This document shows positions 36,501-47,735 of a stretch of 64,000 nucleotides of DNA, in pieces (within the stretch, counting starts at the first letter, position 1; each line of letters opens with the position of its first letter). A program made the translations under genes and the position numbers. This stretch comes from Membranipora membranacea (Eukaryota; Bryozoa; Gymnolaemata; Cheilostomatida; Membraniporidae), in assembly GCA_914767715.1 (NCBI GenBank), contig OU612071.1, forward strand, positions 8,353,493 to 8,417,492, read 5' to 3'. The notes under the pieces are model-generated. The model was given only the letters and a program-made list of their open reading frames with translations. It ran no database searches and was not told where the DNA came from.

Positions 36501-39500
36501 CGCTTTTTTTTCGCTCGGATCAAAAAATAGACTTGCTTCTAACCTACCTCATAAGGTGAAGCAACTCCTGCTCATTTCAAATGTGAAATCCGTTTAGATC
36601 TGAGGGTCTTTGTTCTCAGTCAGCGTCCGTCTTAACAAACTCACTTTGGTCTAAAAAAACCCGCCAAACGGCAGCAGTAAAAAATTCAAAGTTTGTCGCA
36701 ATCATATCAAACTCAGACGAGTTCAAGCCCATATATACCTCATTTAAAATCCAGAATATGGAGATTCTCGGATAACCTGGTGCCTTGTAACGCTGACTTG
36801 AAATTTACAAAAATATACCAAGGGAGGGTATCACGGTTTTTTTTCGCTCGGATCAAAAAATAGATTTGCTTCTAACCTACCTCATAAGGTGAAGCAACTC
36901 CTGCTCATTTCAAATCTGAAATCCGTTTAGCTCTGAGGGTCTTTGTTCTCAGTCAGCGTCCGTCTTAACGAGGCTCATTTTTGCTCTAAAAAAACACGCC
37001 AAACGGCAGCAGTAAAAAATTCAAAGTTTGTCGCAATCATATCAAACTCAGACCAGTTCAAGCCCTTATATACGTCATTCAAAATCCAGAATATGGAGAT
37101 TCTCGGATAACCTGGTGGCTTGTAACGCTGACTTGAAATTTACAAAAATATACCAAGGGAGGGTATCACGCTTTTTTTTCGCTCGGATCAAAAAATAGAT
37201 TTGCTTCTAACCTACCTCATAAGGTGAAGCAACTCCTGCTCATTTTATATCTGAAATCCGTTTAGCTCTGAGGGTCTTTGTTCTCAGTCAGCGTCAGTCT
37301 TAACGAGGCGCACTTTTGCTCTAAAAAAACATGCCAAACGGCAGCAGTAAAAAATTCAAAGTTTGTCGCAATCATATCAAACTCAGACCAGTTCAAGCCC
37401 TTATATACCTCATTCAAAATCCAGAATATGGAGATTCTCGGATAACCTGGTGGCTTGTAACGCTGACTTGATATTTACAAAAATATACCAAGGGAGGGTA
37501 TCACGCTTTTTTTTCGCTCGGATCAAAAAATAGACTTGCTTGTAACCTAACTCATAAGGTGAAGCAACTCCTGCTCATTTCAAATGTGAAATCCGTTTAG
37601 ATCTGAGGGTCTTTGTTCTCAGTCAGCGTCCGTCTTAACAAACTCACTTTGGTCTAAAAAAACCCGCCAAACGGCAGCAGTAAAAAATTCAAAGTTTGTC
37701 GCAATAATATCAAACTCAGACGAGTTCAAGCCCATATATACCTCATTTAAAATCCAGAATATGGAGATTCTCGGATAACCTGGTGCCTTGTAACGCTGAC
37801 TTGAAATTTACAAAAATATACCAAGGGAGGGTATCACGCTTTTTTTTCGCTCGGATCAAAAAATAGATTTGCTTCTAACCTACCTCATAAGGTGAAGCAA
37901 CTCCTGATCATTTCAAATCTGAAATCCGTTTAGCTCTGAGGGTCTTTGTTCTCAGTCAGCGTCCGTGTTAACGAGGCTCACTTTTGCTCTAAAAAAACAC
38001 GCCAAACGGCAGCAGTAAAAAATTCAAAGTTTGTCGCAATCATATCAAACTCAGACCAGTTCAAGCCCTTATATACCTCATTCAAAATCCAGAATATGGA
38101 TATTCTCGGATAACCTGGTGGCTTGTAACGCTGACTTGAAATTTACAAAAATATACCAAGGGAGGGTATCACGCTTTTTTTTCGCTCGGATCAAAAAATA
38201 GATTTGCTTCTAACCTACCTCATAAGGTGAAGCAACTCCCGCTCATTTCAAATGTGAAATCCGTTTAGCTCTGAGGGTCTTTGTTCTCAGTCAGCGTCCG
38301 TCTTAACGAGGGTCACTTTTGCTCTAAAAAAACACGCCAAACGGCAGCAGTAAAAAATCAAAAGCTTGTCGCAATCATATTAAACTCAGACCAGTTCAAG
38401 CCCTTATATACCTCATTCAAAATCCAGAATATGGAGATTCTCGGATAACCTGGTGGCTTGTAACGCTGACTTGAAATTTACAAAAATATACCAAGGGAGG
38501 GTATCACGCTTTTTTTCGCTCGGATCAAAAAATAGATTTGCTTCTAACCTACCTCATAAGGTGAAGCAACTCCTGCTCATTTCAAATGTGAAATCCGTTT
38601 AGATCTGAGGGTCTTTGTTCTCAGTCAGCGTCCGTCTTAACGAGGCTCACTTTTGCTCTAAAAAAACATGCCAAACGGCAGCAGTAAAAAATTCAAAGTT
38701 TGTCGCAATCATATCAAACTCAGACCAGTTCAAGCCCTTATATACCTCATTCAAAATCCAGAATATGGAGATTCTCGGATAACCTGGTGGCTTGTAACGC
38801 TGACTTGAAATTTACAAAAATATACCAAGGGAGGGTATCACGCTTTTTTTTCCCTCGGATCAAAAAATAGATTTGCTTATAACCTACCTCATAAGGTGAA
38901 GCAACTCCTGCTCATTTCAAATCTGAAATCCGTTTAGCTCTGAGGGTCTTTGTTCTCAGTCAGCGTCGGTCTTAACGAGGCGCACTTTTGCTCTAAAAAA
39001 ACATGCCAAACGGCAGCAGTAAAAAATTCAAAGTTTGTCGCAATCATATCAAACTCAGACCAGTTCAAGCCCTTATATACCTCATTCAAAATCCAGAATA
39101 TGGAGATTCTCGGATAACCTGGTGGCTTGTACCGCTGACTTGATATTTACAAAAATATACCAAGGGAGGGTATCACGCTTTTTTTTCGCTCGGATCAAAA
39201 AATAGACTTGCTTCTAACCTACCTCATAAGGTGAAGCAACTCCTGCTCATTTCAAATGTGAAATCCGTTTAGATCTGAGGGTCTTTGTTCTCAGTCAGCG
39301 TCCGTCTTAACAAACTCACTTTGGTCTAAAAAAACCCGCCAAACGGCAGCAGTAAAAAATTCAAAGTTTGTCGCAATCATATCAAACTCAGACGAGTTCA
39401 AGCCCATATATACCTCATTTAAAATCCAGAATATGGAGATTCTCGGATAACCTGGTGCCTTGTAACGCTGACTTGAAATTTACAAAAATATACCAAGGGA

Positions 39501-42345
39501 GGGTATCACGGTTTTTTTTCGCTCGGATCAAAAAATAGATTTGCTTCTAACCTACCTCATAAGGTGAAGCAACTCCTGCTCATTTCAAATCTGAAATCCG
39601 TTTAGCTCTGAGGGTCTTTGTTCTCAGTCAGCGTCCGTCTTAACGAGGCTCATTTTTGCTCTAAAAAAACACGCCAAACGGCAGCAGTAAAAAATTCAAA
39701 GTTTGTCGCAATCATATCAAACTCAGACCAGTTCAAGCCCTTATATACGTCATTCAAAATCCAGAATATGGAGATTCTCGGATAACCTGGTGGCTTGTAA
39801 CGCTGACTTGAAATTTACAAAAATATACCAAGGGAGGGTATCACGCTTTTTTTTCGCTCGGATCAAAAAATAGATTTGCTTCTAACCTACCTCATAAGGT
39901 GAAGCAACTCCTGCTCATTTTATATCTGAAATCCGTTTAACTCTGAGGGTCTTTGTTCTCAGTCAGCGTCAGTCTTAACGAGGCGCACTTTTGCTCTAAA
40001 AAAACATGCCAAACGGCAGCAGTAAAAAATTCAAAGGTTGTCGCAATCATATCAAACTCAGACCAGTTCAAGCCCTTATATACCTCATTCAAAATCCAGA
40101 ATATGGAGATTCTCGGATAACCTGGTGGCTTGTAACGCTGACTTGATATTTACAAAAATATACCAAGGGAGGGTATCACGCTTTTTTTTCGCTCGGATCA
40201 AAAAATAGACTTGCTTGTAACCTAACTCATAAGGTGAAGCAACTCCTGCTCATTTCAAATGTGAAATCCGTTTAGATCTGAGGGTCTTTGTTCTCAGTCA
40301 GCGTCCGTCTTAACAAACTCACTTTGGTCTAAAAAAACCCGCCAAACGGCAGCAGTAAAAAATTCAAAGTTTGTCGCAATCATATAAAACTCAGACGAGT
40401 TCAAGCCCATATATACCTCATTTAAAATCCAGAATATGGAGATTCTCGGATAACCTGGTGCCTTGAAACGCTGACTTGAAATTTACAAAAATATACCAAG
40501 GGAGGGTATCACGCTTTTTTTTCGCTCGGATCAAAAAATAGATTTGCTTCTAACCTACCTCATAAGGTGAAGCAACTCCTGATCATTTCAAATCTGAAAT
40601 CCGTTTAGCTCTGAGGGTCTTTGTTCTCAGTCAGCGTCCGTGTTAACGAGGCTCACTTTTGCTCTAAAAAAACACGCCAAACGGCAGCAGTAAAAAATTC
40701 AAAGTTTGTCGCAATCATATCAAACTCAGACCAGTTCAAGCCCTTATATACCTCATTCAAAATCCAGAATATGGAGATTCTCGGATAACCTGGTGGCTTG
40801 TAACGCTGACTTGAAATTTACAAAAATATACCAAGGGAGGGTATCACGCTTTTTTTTCGCTCGGATCAAAAAATAGATTTGCTTCTAACCTACCTCATAA
40901 GGTGAAGCAACTCCCGCTCATTTCAAATGTGAAGTCCGTTTAGCTCTGAGGGTCTTTGTTCTCAGTCAGCGTCCGTCTTAACGAGGGTCACTTTTGCTCT
41001 AAAAAAACATGCCAAACGGCAGCAGTAAAAAATCAAAAGCTTGTCGCAATCATATTAAACTCAGACCAGTTCAAGCCCTTATATACCTCATTCAAAATCC
41101 AGAATATGGAGATTCTCGGATAACCTGGTGGCTTGTAACGCTGACTTGAAATTTACAAAAATATACCAAGGGAGGGTATCACGCTTTTTTTCGCTCGGAT
41201 CAAAAAATAGATTTGCTTCTAACCTACCTCATAAGGTGAAGCAACCCCTGCTCATTTCAAATGTGAAATCCGTTTAGATCTGAGGGTCTTTGTTCTCAGT
41301 CAGCGTCCGTCTTAACGAGGCTCACTTTTGCTCTAAAAAAACATGCCAAACGGCAGCAGTAAAAAATTCAAAGTTTGTCGCAATCATATCAAACTCAGAC
41401 CAGTTCAAGCCCTTATATACCTCATTCAAAATCCAGAATATGGAGATTCTCGGATAACCTGGTGGCTTGTAACGCTGACTTGAAATTTACAAAAATATAC
41501 CAAGGGAGGGTATCACGCTTTTTTTTCGCTCGGATCAAAAAATAGATTCGCTTATAACCTACCTCATAAGGTGAAGCAACTCCTGCTCATTTCAAATCTG
41601 AAATCCGTTTAGCTCTGAGGGTCTTTGTTCTCAGTCAGCGTCGGTCTTAACGAGGCGCACTTTTGCTCTAAAAAAACATGCCAAACGGCAGCAGTAAAAA
41701 ATTCAAAGTTTGTCGCAATCATATCAAACTCAGACCAGTTCAAGCCCTTATATACCTCATTCAAAATCCAGAATATGGAGATTCTCGGATAACCTGGTGG
41801 CTTGTACCGCTGACTTGATATTTACAAAAATATACCAAGGGAGGGTATCACGCTTTTTTTTCGCTCGGATCAAAAAATAGACTTGCTTCTAACCTACCTC
41901 ATAAGGTGAAGCAACTCCTGCTCATTTCAAATGTGAAATCCGTTTAGATCTGAGGGTCTTTGTTCTCAGTCAGCGTCCGTCTTAACAAACTCACTTTGGT
42001 CTAAAAAAACCCGCCAAACGGCAGCAGTAAAAAATTCAAAGTTTGTCGCAATCATATCAAACTCAGACGAGTTCAAGCCCATATATACCTCATTTAAAAT
42101 CCAGAATATGGAGATTCTCGGATAACCTGGTGCCTTGTAACGCTGACTTGAAATTTACAAAAATATACCAAGGGAGGGTATCACGGTTTTTTTTCGCTCG
42201 GATCAAAAAATAGATTTGCTTCTAACCTACCTCATAAGGTGAAGCAACTCCTGCTCATTTCAAATCTGAAATCCGTTTAGCTCTGAGGGTCTTTGTTCTC
42301 AGTCAGCGTCCGTCTTAACGAGGCTCATTTTTGCTCTAAAAAAAC
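33580..42345 (+). repeat. Eight-monomer HOR (2,675 bp), just over three units
   Basis: The A marker alternates between two spacings: 33,614, 34,617, 36,289, 37,292, 38,964, 39,967 and 41,639 give 1,003 and 1,672 bp in turn (three plus five monomers = 2,675 bp). The markers alternate CGTCAGTC and CGTCGGTC from 34,617 on. ATCACGGTTTT falls at about 34,157, 36,832, 39,507 and 42,182, again 2,675 bp apart. Unit order is A-B-C-D-E-A'-B'-C'. The first two full units share TGGATATTCTCGG (near 35,424/38,099) and CTTTTTTTTCCCTCGG (near 36,170/38,845), the third does not; TACGTCATTC is in units one and two (37,072/39,747) but not in the incomplete earlier one. The HOR ends near 42,345 where ACACGTC appears. 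Confidence 0.92.
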
Positions 42346-44954
42346 ACGTCAAACGGCAGCAGTAAAAAATTCAAAGTTTGTCGCAATCATATCAAACTCA
42401 AACCAGTTCAAGCCCTTATATACCTCATTCAAAATCCAGAATATGGAGATTCTCGGATAACCTGGTGGCTTGTAACGCTGACTTGAAATTTACAAAAATA
42501 TACCAAGGGAGGGTATCACGCTTTTTTTTCGCTCGGATCAAAAAAATAGATTTGCTTCTAACCTACCTCATAAGGTGAAGCAACTCCCGCTCATTTTAAA
42601 TGTGAAATCCGTTTAGCTCTGAGGGTCTTTGTTCTCAGTCAGCGTCCGTCTTAACGAGGCTCACTTTTGCTCTAAAAAAACATGCCAAACGGCAGCAGTA
42701 AAAAATTCAAAGTTTGTCGCAATCATATCAAACTCAGGCCAGTTCAAGCCCTTATATACCTCACTCAAAATCCAGAATATGGAGATTCTCGGATAACCTG
42801 GTGGCTTGTAACGCTGACTTGAAATTTACAAAAATATACCAAGGGAGGGTATCACGCTTTTCTTTCGCTCGGATCAAAAAATAGATTTGGTTCTAACCTA
42901 CCCCATTAGGTGAAGCAACTCCTGCTCGTTTCAAATCTGAAATCCGTTTAGCTCTGAGGGTGTTTGTTCTCAGTCAGCGTCCGTCTTAACGAGGCTCACT
43001 TTTGCTCTAAAAATACATGCCCAACGGCAGCAGTAAAAAATTCAAAGTTTGTCGCAATCATATCAAACTCAGAGCAGTTCAAGCCCTTATATACCTCATT
43101 CAAAATCCAGAATATGGAGATTCTCGGATAACCTGGTGGCTTGTAACGCTGACTTGAAATTTACAAAAATATACCAAGGGAGGGTATCACGCTGTTTTTT
43201 CGCTCGGATCAAAAAATAGATTTGCGTCTTACCTACCTCATAAGGTGAAGCAACTCCTGCTCATTTCAAATCTGAAATCCGTTTAGCTCTGAGGGTCTTT
43301 GTTCTCAGTCAGCGTCCGTCTTAACGAGGCTCACCTTTGCTCTAACAAAACATGCCAAACGGCAGCAGTAAAGAATTCAAAGTTTGTCGCAATCATATCA
43401 AACTCAGACCAGTTCAAGCCCTTATATAACTCATTCAAAATCCAGAATATTGGGATTCGCGGATAACCTGGTGGCTTGTAACGCTGACTTGAAATTTACA
43501 AAAATATACCAAGGGAGGGTATCACGCTTTTTTTTCGCTCGGATCAAAAAATAGATTTGCTTCTAACATACCTCATAAGGTGAAGCAACTCCTGCTCATT
43601 TCAAATCTGAAATCCGTTTAGCTCTGAGGGTCTTTGTTCTCAGTCAGCGTCCGTCTTAACGACGCTCAATTTTGCGTAAAAAAACATGCCAAACGGCAGC
43701 AGTAAAAAATACAAAGTTTTTTCGCACTCATATCAAACTAAGACCAGTTCAAGCCCTTATATACCTCATTCAAAATCCAGAATACGGAGACTCTCGGATA
43801 ACCTGGTAGCTTGTAACGCTGACTTGTAATTTACAAAAATATACCGAGGGAGGGTATCACGCTTTTCTTTCGCTCTGATCAAAAAATAGATTTGGTTCTA
43901 ACCTACCTCATTAGGTGAAGCAACTCCTGCTCGTTTCAAATCTGAAATCCGTTTAGCTCTGAGGGTCTTTGTTCTCAGTCAGCGTCCGTCTTAACGAGGC
44001 TCACTTTTGCTCTAAAAAAACATGCCCAACGGCAGCAGTAAAAAATTCAAAGTTTGTCGCAATCATATCAAACTCAGACCAGTTCAAGCCCTTATATAAC
44101 TCATTCAAAATCCAGAATATGGAGATTCTCGGATAACCTGGTCGCTTGTAACGCTGACTTGTAATTTACAAAAATATACCAAGGGAGGGTATCACGCTCT
44201 TTTTTCGCTCGGAAAAAAAAAAATATTTGCGTCTAACCTACCTCATAAGGTGAAGCAACTCCTGCTCATTTCAAATGTGAAATCCGTTTAGCTCTGAGGG
44301 TCTTTGTTCTCAGTCAGCGTCCGTCTTAACGGGGGTCACTTTTGCTCTAAAAAAACATGCCAAACGGCAGCAGTAAAAAATTCAAAGTTTATCGCAATCA
44401 TATTAAACTCAGACCAGTTCAAGCCCTTATATACCTCATTCAAAATCCAGATTATGGAGATTCTCGGATAACCTGGTGGCTTGTAACGCTGACTTGATAT
44501 TTACAAAAATATACCAAGGGAGGGTATCACGCTTTTTTTTCGCTCGGATCAAAAAATAGATTTGCTTCTAACCTACCTCATAAGGTGAAGCAACTCCTGC
44601 TCATTTCAAATGTGAAATCCGTTTAGATCTGAGGGTCTTTGTTCTCAGTCAGCGTCCGTCTTAACAAACTCACTTTGGTCTAAAAAAACCCGCCAAACGG
44701 CAGCAGTAAAAAATTCAAAGTTTGTCGCAATCATATCAAACTCAGACGAGTTCAAGCCCATATATACCTCATTTAAAATCCAGAATATGGAGATTCTCGG
44801 ATAACCTGGTGCCTTGTAACGCTGACTTGAAATTTACAAAAATATACCAAGGGAGGGTATCACGGTTTTTTTTCGCTCGGATCAAAAAATAGATTTGCTT
44901 CTAACCTACCTCATAAGGTGAAGCAACTCCTGCTCATTTCAAATCTGAAATCCG
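42346..44954 (+). repeat. Second eight-monomer unit (2,679 bp), full copy
   Basis: ACACGTCAAACGG at about 42,344 recurs at 45,023 (2,679 bp) and 46,697 (1,674 bp). The unit contains monomers with CAGGCCAG plus CTCACTCAAAATCC; AAATACATGCCC with CGCTGTTTTTT; CTAACAAAACATG with ATTGGGATTCGCGG; TCAATTTTGCGTAAA with AATACAAAG and GGTAGCTTG; GGTCGCTTG with a long A-run before TATTTGCG; ACGGGGGTCAC with GTTTATCGC; type B; and type C with GGCTCATTTTTGC. Several of these types otherwise occur only in the 4.7-10 kb and 11-15 kb parts, so this unit shares an origin with that region. Confidence 0.85.
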
Positions 44955-46628
44955 TTTAGCTCTGAGGGTCTTTGTTCTCAGTCAGCGTCCGTCTTAACGA
45001 GGCTCATTTTTGCTCTAAAAAAACACGTCAAACGGCAGCAGTAAAAAATTCAAAGTTTGTCGCAATCATATCAAACTCAGACCAGTTCAAGCCCTTATAT
45101 ACCTCATTCAAAATCCAGAATATGGAGATTCTCGGATAACCTGGTGGCTTGTAACGCTGACTTGAAATTTACAAAAATATACCAAGGGAGGGTATCACGC
45201 TTTTTTTTCGCTCGGATCAAAAAAATAGATTTGCTTCTAACCTACCTCATAAGGTGAAGCAACTCCCGCTCATTTTAAATGTGAAATCCGTTTAGCTCTG
45301 AGGGTCTTTGTTCTCAGTCAGCGTCCGTCTTAACGAGGCTCACTTTTGCTCTAAAAAAACATGCCAAACGGCAGCAGTAAAAAATTCAAAGTTTGTCGCA
45401 ATCATATCAAACTCAGGCCAGTTCAAGCCCTTATATACCTCACTCAAAATCCAGAATATGGAGATTCTCGGATAACCTGGTGGCTTGTAACGCTGACTTG
45501 AAATTTACAAAAATATACCAAGGGAGGGTATCACGCTTTTCTTTCGCTCGGATCAAAAAATAGATTTGGTTCTAACCTACCCCATTAGGTGAAGCAACTC
45601 CTGCTCGTTTCAAATCTGAAATCCGTTTAGCTCTGAGGGTGTTTGTTCTCAGTCAGCGTCCGTCTTAACGAGGCTCACTTTTGCTCTAAAAATACATGCC
45701 CAACGGCAGCAGTAAAAAATTCAAAGTTTGTCGTAATCATATCAAACTAAGACCAGTTCAAGCCCTTATATACCTCATTCAAAATCCAGAATACGGAGAC
45801 TCTCGGATAACCTGGTAGCTTGTAACGCTGACTTGTAATTTACAAAAATATACCGAGGGAGGGTATCACGCTTTTCTTTCGCTCTGATCAAAAAATAGAT
45901 TTGGTTCTAACCTACCTCATTAGGTGAAGCAACTCCTGCTCGTTTCAAATCTGAAATCCGTTTAGCTCTGAGGGTCTTTGTTCTCAGTCAGCGTCCGTCT
46001 TAACGAGGCTCACTTTTGCTCTAAAAAAACATGCCCAACGGCAGCAGTAAAAAATTCAAAGTTTGTCGCAATCATATCAAACTCAGACCAGTTCAAGCCC
46101 TTATATAACTCATTCAAAATCCAGAATATGGAGATTCTCGGATAACCTGGTCGCTTGTAACGCTGACTTGTAATTTACAAAAATATACCAAGGGAGGGTA
46201 TCACGCTCTTTTTTCGCTCGGAAAAAAAAAAATATTTGCGTCTAACCTACCTCATAAGGTGAAGCAACTCCTGCTCATTTCAAATGTGAAATCCGTTTAG
46301 CTCTGAGGGTCTTTGTTCTCAGTCAGCGTCCGTCTTAACAAACTCACTTTGGTCTAAAAAAACCCGCCAAACGGCAGCAGTAAAAAATTCAAAGTTTGTC
46401 GCAATCATATCAAACTCAGACGAGTTCAAGCCCATATATACCTCATTTAAAATCCAGAATATGGAGATTCTCGGATAACCTGGTGCCTTGTAACGCTGAC
46501 TTGAAATTTACAAAAATATACCAAGGGAGGGTATCACGGTTTTTTTTCGCTCGGATCAAAAAATAGATTTGCTTCTAACCTACCTCATAAGGTGAAGCAA
46601 CTCCTGCTCATTTCAAATCTGAAATCCG
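44955..46628 (+). repeat. Shortened five-monomer derivative of the 2,679-bp unit
   Basis: This copy is 1,674 bp, which is 1,005 bp (three monomers) shorter than its neighbour. Two fusion monomers explain it. Near 45,735-45,750 an AAATACATGCCC monomer passes into AAACTAAGACC/TACGGAGACTC/GGTAGC, skipping two monomers. Near 46,330 the monomer after the long A-run/TATTTGCG passes from CGTCTTAAC into AAACTCACTTTGG (type B), skipping one. Both joins lie within conserved stretches, as expected for homologous unequal exchange. Confidence 0.82.
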
Positions 46629-47735
46629 TTTAGCTCTGAGGGTCTTTGTTCTCAGTCAGCGTCCGTCTTAACGAGGCTCATTTTTGCTCTAAAAAAACAC
46701 GTCAAACGGCAGCAGTAAAAAATTCAAAGTTTGTCGCAATCATATCAAACTCAGACCAGTTCAAGCCCTTATATACCTCATTCAAAATCCAGAATATGGA
46801 GATTCTCGGATAACCTGGTGGCTTGTAACGCTGACTTGAAATTTACAAAAATATACCAAGGGAGGGTATCACGCTTTTTTTTCGCTCGGATCAAAAAAAT
46901 AGATTTGCTTCTAACCTACCTCATAAGGTGAAGCAACTCCCGCTCATTTTAAATGTGAAATCCGTTTAGCTCTGAGGGTCTTTGTTCTCAGTCAGCGTCC
47001 GTCTTAACGAGGCTCACTTTTGCTCTAAAAAAACATGCCAAACGGCAGCAGTAAAAAATTCAAAGTTTGTCGCAATCATATCAAACTCAGGCCAGTTCAA
47101 GCCCTTATATACCTCACTCAAAATCCAGAATATGGAGATTCTCGGATAACCTGGTGGCTTGTAACGCTGACTTGAAATTTACAAAAATATACCAAGGGAG
47201 GGTATCACGCTTTTCTTTCGCTCGGATCAAAAAATAGATTTGGTTCTAACCTACCCCATTAGGTGAAGCAACTCCTGCTCGTTTCAAATCTGAAATCCGT
47301 TTAGCTCTGAGGGTGTTTGTTCTCAGTCAGCGTCCGTCTTAACGAGGCTCACTTTTGCTCTAAAAATACATGCCCAACGGCAGCAGTAAAAAATTCAAAG
47401 TTTGTCGTAATCATATCAAACTCAGACCAGTTCAAGCCCTTATATACCTCATTCAAAATCCAGAATATGGAGATTCTTGGATAACCTGGTGGCTTGTAAC
47501 GCTGACTTGAAATTTACAAAAATATACCAAGGGAGGGTATCACGCTGTTTTTTCGCTCGGATCAAAAAATAGATTTGCGTCTTACCTACCTCATAAGGTG
47601 AAGCAACTCCTGCTCATTTCAAATCTGAAATCCGTTTAGCTCTGAGGGTCTTTGTTCTCAGTCAGCGTCCGTCTTAACGAGGCTCACCTTTGCTCTAACA
47701 AAACATGCCAAACGGCAGCAGTAAAGAATTCAAAA
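46629..47735 (+). repeat. Start of a third copy of the 2,679-bp unit
   Basis: It repeats the order ACACGTC-type C, CAGGCCAG monomer, AAATACATGCCC monomer with GTCGTAATC and GGAGATTCTTGG, then the CTAACAAAACATG monomer (47,695) with AAGAATTC. Beyond 47,736 the sequence belongs to the 11-monomer duplication. Confidence 0.8.

Noticed and set aside
42378-42578. Repeated open frames of 60-84 codons, about 66 codons in the commonest form, recurring in many monomers
   Set aside because: They begin at TTG rather than ATG, occupy the same repeat positions each time, break in most monomers, and cannot persist because 335 is not a multiple of 3. No ribosome-binding, splice or domain evidence was seen. 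They are by-products of the satellite.
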